From CAZUTK01 sp964623265 (lineage in GTDB: Bacteria; Electryoneota; B3-LCP): DNA of 7,052 nt. Position numbers and translations under genes: made by a program. Positions 6,681-7,052 of this stretch are shown piece by piece (position 1 is the stretch's first letter; each line of letters begins with the position of its first letter). The stretch covers positions 1 to 7,052 of the forward strand of contig CAZUTK010000100.1 in assembly GCA_964623265.1 (NCBI GenBank). Reading direction: 5' to 3'. The notes beneath the pieces were generated by a model that did not search any database, was not told the DNA's origin, and saw only the letters and a program-made list of their open reading frames with translations.

Positions 6681-7052
6681 ATGGCAATGCGATGTCGTGA
6701 AACTATGCGGCTGCTTCCGGCAATACTGGTCTTCGCCTTAGGTTGCAGCAAGACAGCGCCGGAAGGTGCTGCCGATGCAGGTCAACTTCAACAGCGCTCG
6801 CGTCTCGAATTACAATACGCTCTCTTGCAAGCGGAACTGCGCCTTGCCCAATCGGATTCGCTGTATCTCGTGATCCATTTCCCTCAGCGGGAACTGCAAT
6901 TTAAACTGAAGGGCGCGGTGGTCTGGGACTATCCACTGAACTTCGCCGATGAGGATTCCGGGGAAATAGAGCAATTTATACGCAAATTCAGCGCTAATGA
7001 AAATCGTTGGATTCGCAGTTTAACCGGGAAATATCTTTTCGCGTCTGTAGAT
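6681..7052 (+). CDS. Partial lipoprotein, possibly with a divergent YkuD-like domain (3' end beyond window)
   Basis: An open frame of 124 codons begins six bases after the stop of the L,D-transpeptidase gene and runs off the right edge without a stop. The signal region contains LLPAILVFALGC, a good lipobox with Cys22 and Ser at +2. A short Gln/Leu-rich helix (about 35-59) follows, then LYLVIHFPQRELQFKLKG (61-78) and a VVWDYPL strand. This aligns by eye with the first two strands of the YkuD domains encoded at 4865-5941 and 5994-6674 (YxVI, six or seven residues, then a hydrophobic strand). The catalytic region would lie beyond the window, so whether it is an enzyme cannot be judged. Other in-frame ATGs at 6687 and 6705 are possible; the one at 6705 (MRLLPAILV) would give a shorter signal. 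Tight spacing suggests translational coupling. Confidence 0.75.
   Translation, partial: MAMRCRETMRLLPAILVFALGCSKTAPEGAADAGQLQQRSRLELQYALLQAELRLAQSDSLYLVIHFPQRELQFKLKGAVVWDYPLNFADEDSGEIEQFIRKFSANENRWIRSLTGKYLFASVD

Overview
The window looks like chromosomal DNA of a Gram-negative bacterium, most likely from the FCB superphylum or one of its uncultured relatives (KSB1, Calditrichota, Cloacimonadota, Marinimicrobia and similar). Two points support this. First, a very large secreted protein ends in a type IX-style (Por/FlgD-like) C-terminal sorting domain with the FPNPFN signature common in those groups. Second, there are at least two lipoproteins with lipobox cysteines and two L,D-transpeptidases, which imply a periplasm and an outer membrane. 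This placement is inferred from protein style only; no rRNA or marker gene is present. No mobile element, tRNA, rRNA or CRISPR array was seen.

Layout. Positions 44-3568 (minus strand) hold one gene for a secreted M28 zinc peptidase fused to a long, internally duplicated parallel beta-helix and a C-terminal sorting domain. It has a plausible sigma70-like promoter and a Shine-Dalgarno site that favours the ATG at 3568. Positions 3569-4151 are a long AT-rich divergent intergenic region with no convincing gene. Positions 4152-7052 (plus strand) hold four co-oriented envelope genes: a small alanine-rich helical lipoprotein ending in three lysines (4152-4745); a perfect 16-bp-stem hairpin (4771-4806); a lipoprotein whose helical half is paralogous to the first and is fused to a YkuD L,D-transpeptidase domain (4865-5941); a membrane-anchored canonical L,D-transpeptidase (5994-6674); and the start of another lipoprotein, cut by the window edge, whose first beta-strands resemble the opening of a YkuD domain (6681-7052).

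How they may work together. The plus-strand cluster reads as a cell-wall module. L,D-transpeptidases form 3-3 cross-links in peptidoglycan or attach the C-terminal lysine of Braun-type lipoprotein to diaminopimelate. A short helical lipoprotein with a lysine tail, next to its own paralogue fused to such an enzyme and next to a second inner-membrane-anchored enzyme, suggests an outer-membrane-to-peptidoglycan tethering system built from parts unrelated in sequence to E. coli Lpp. This is the most interesting hypothesis in the window and is inference, not demonstration. The minus-strand peptidase appears to be an independent exported protein.
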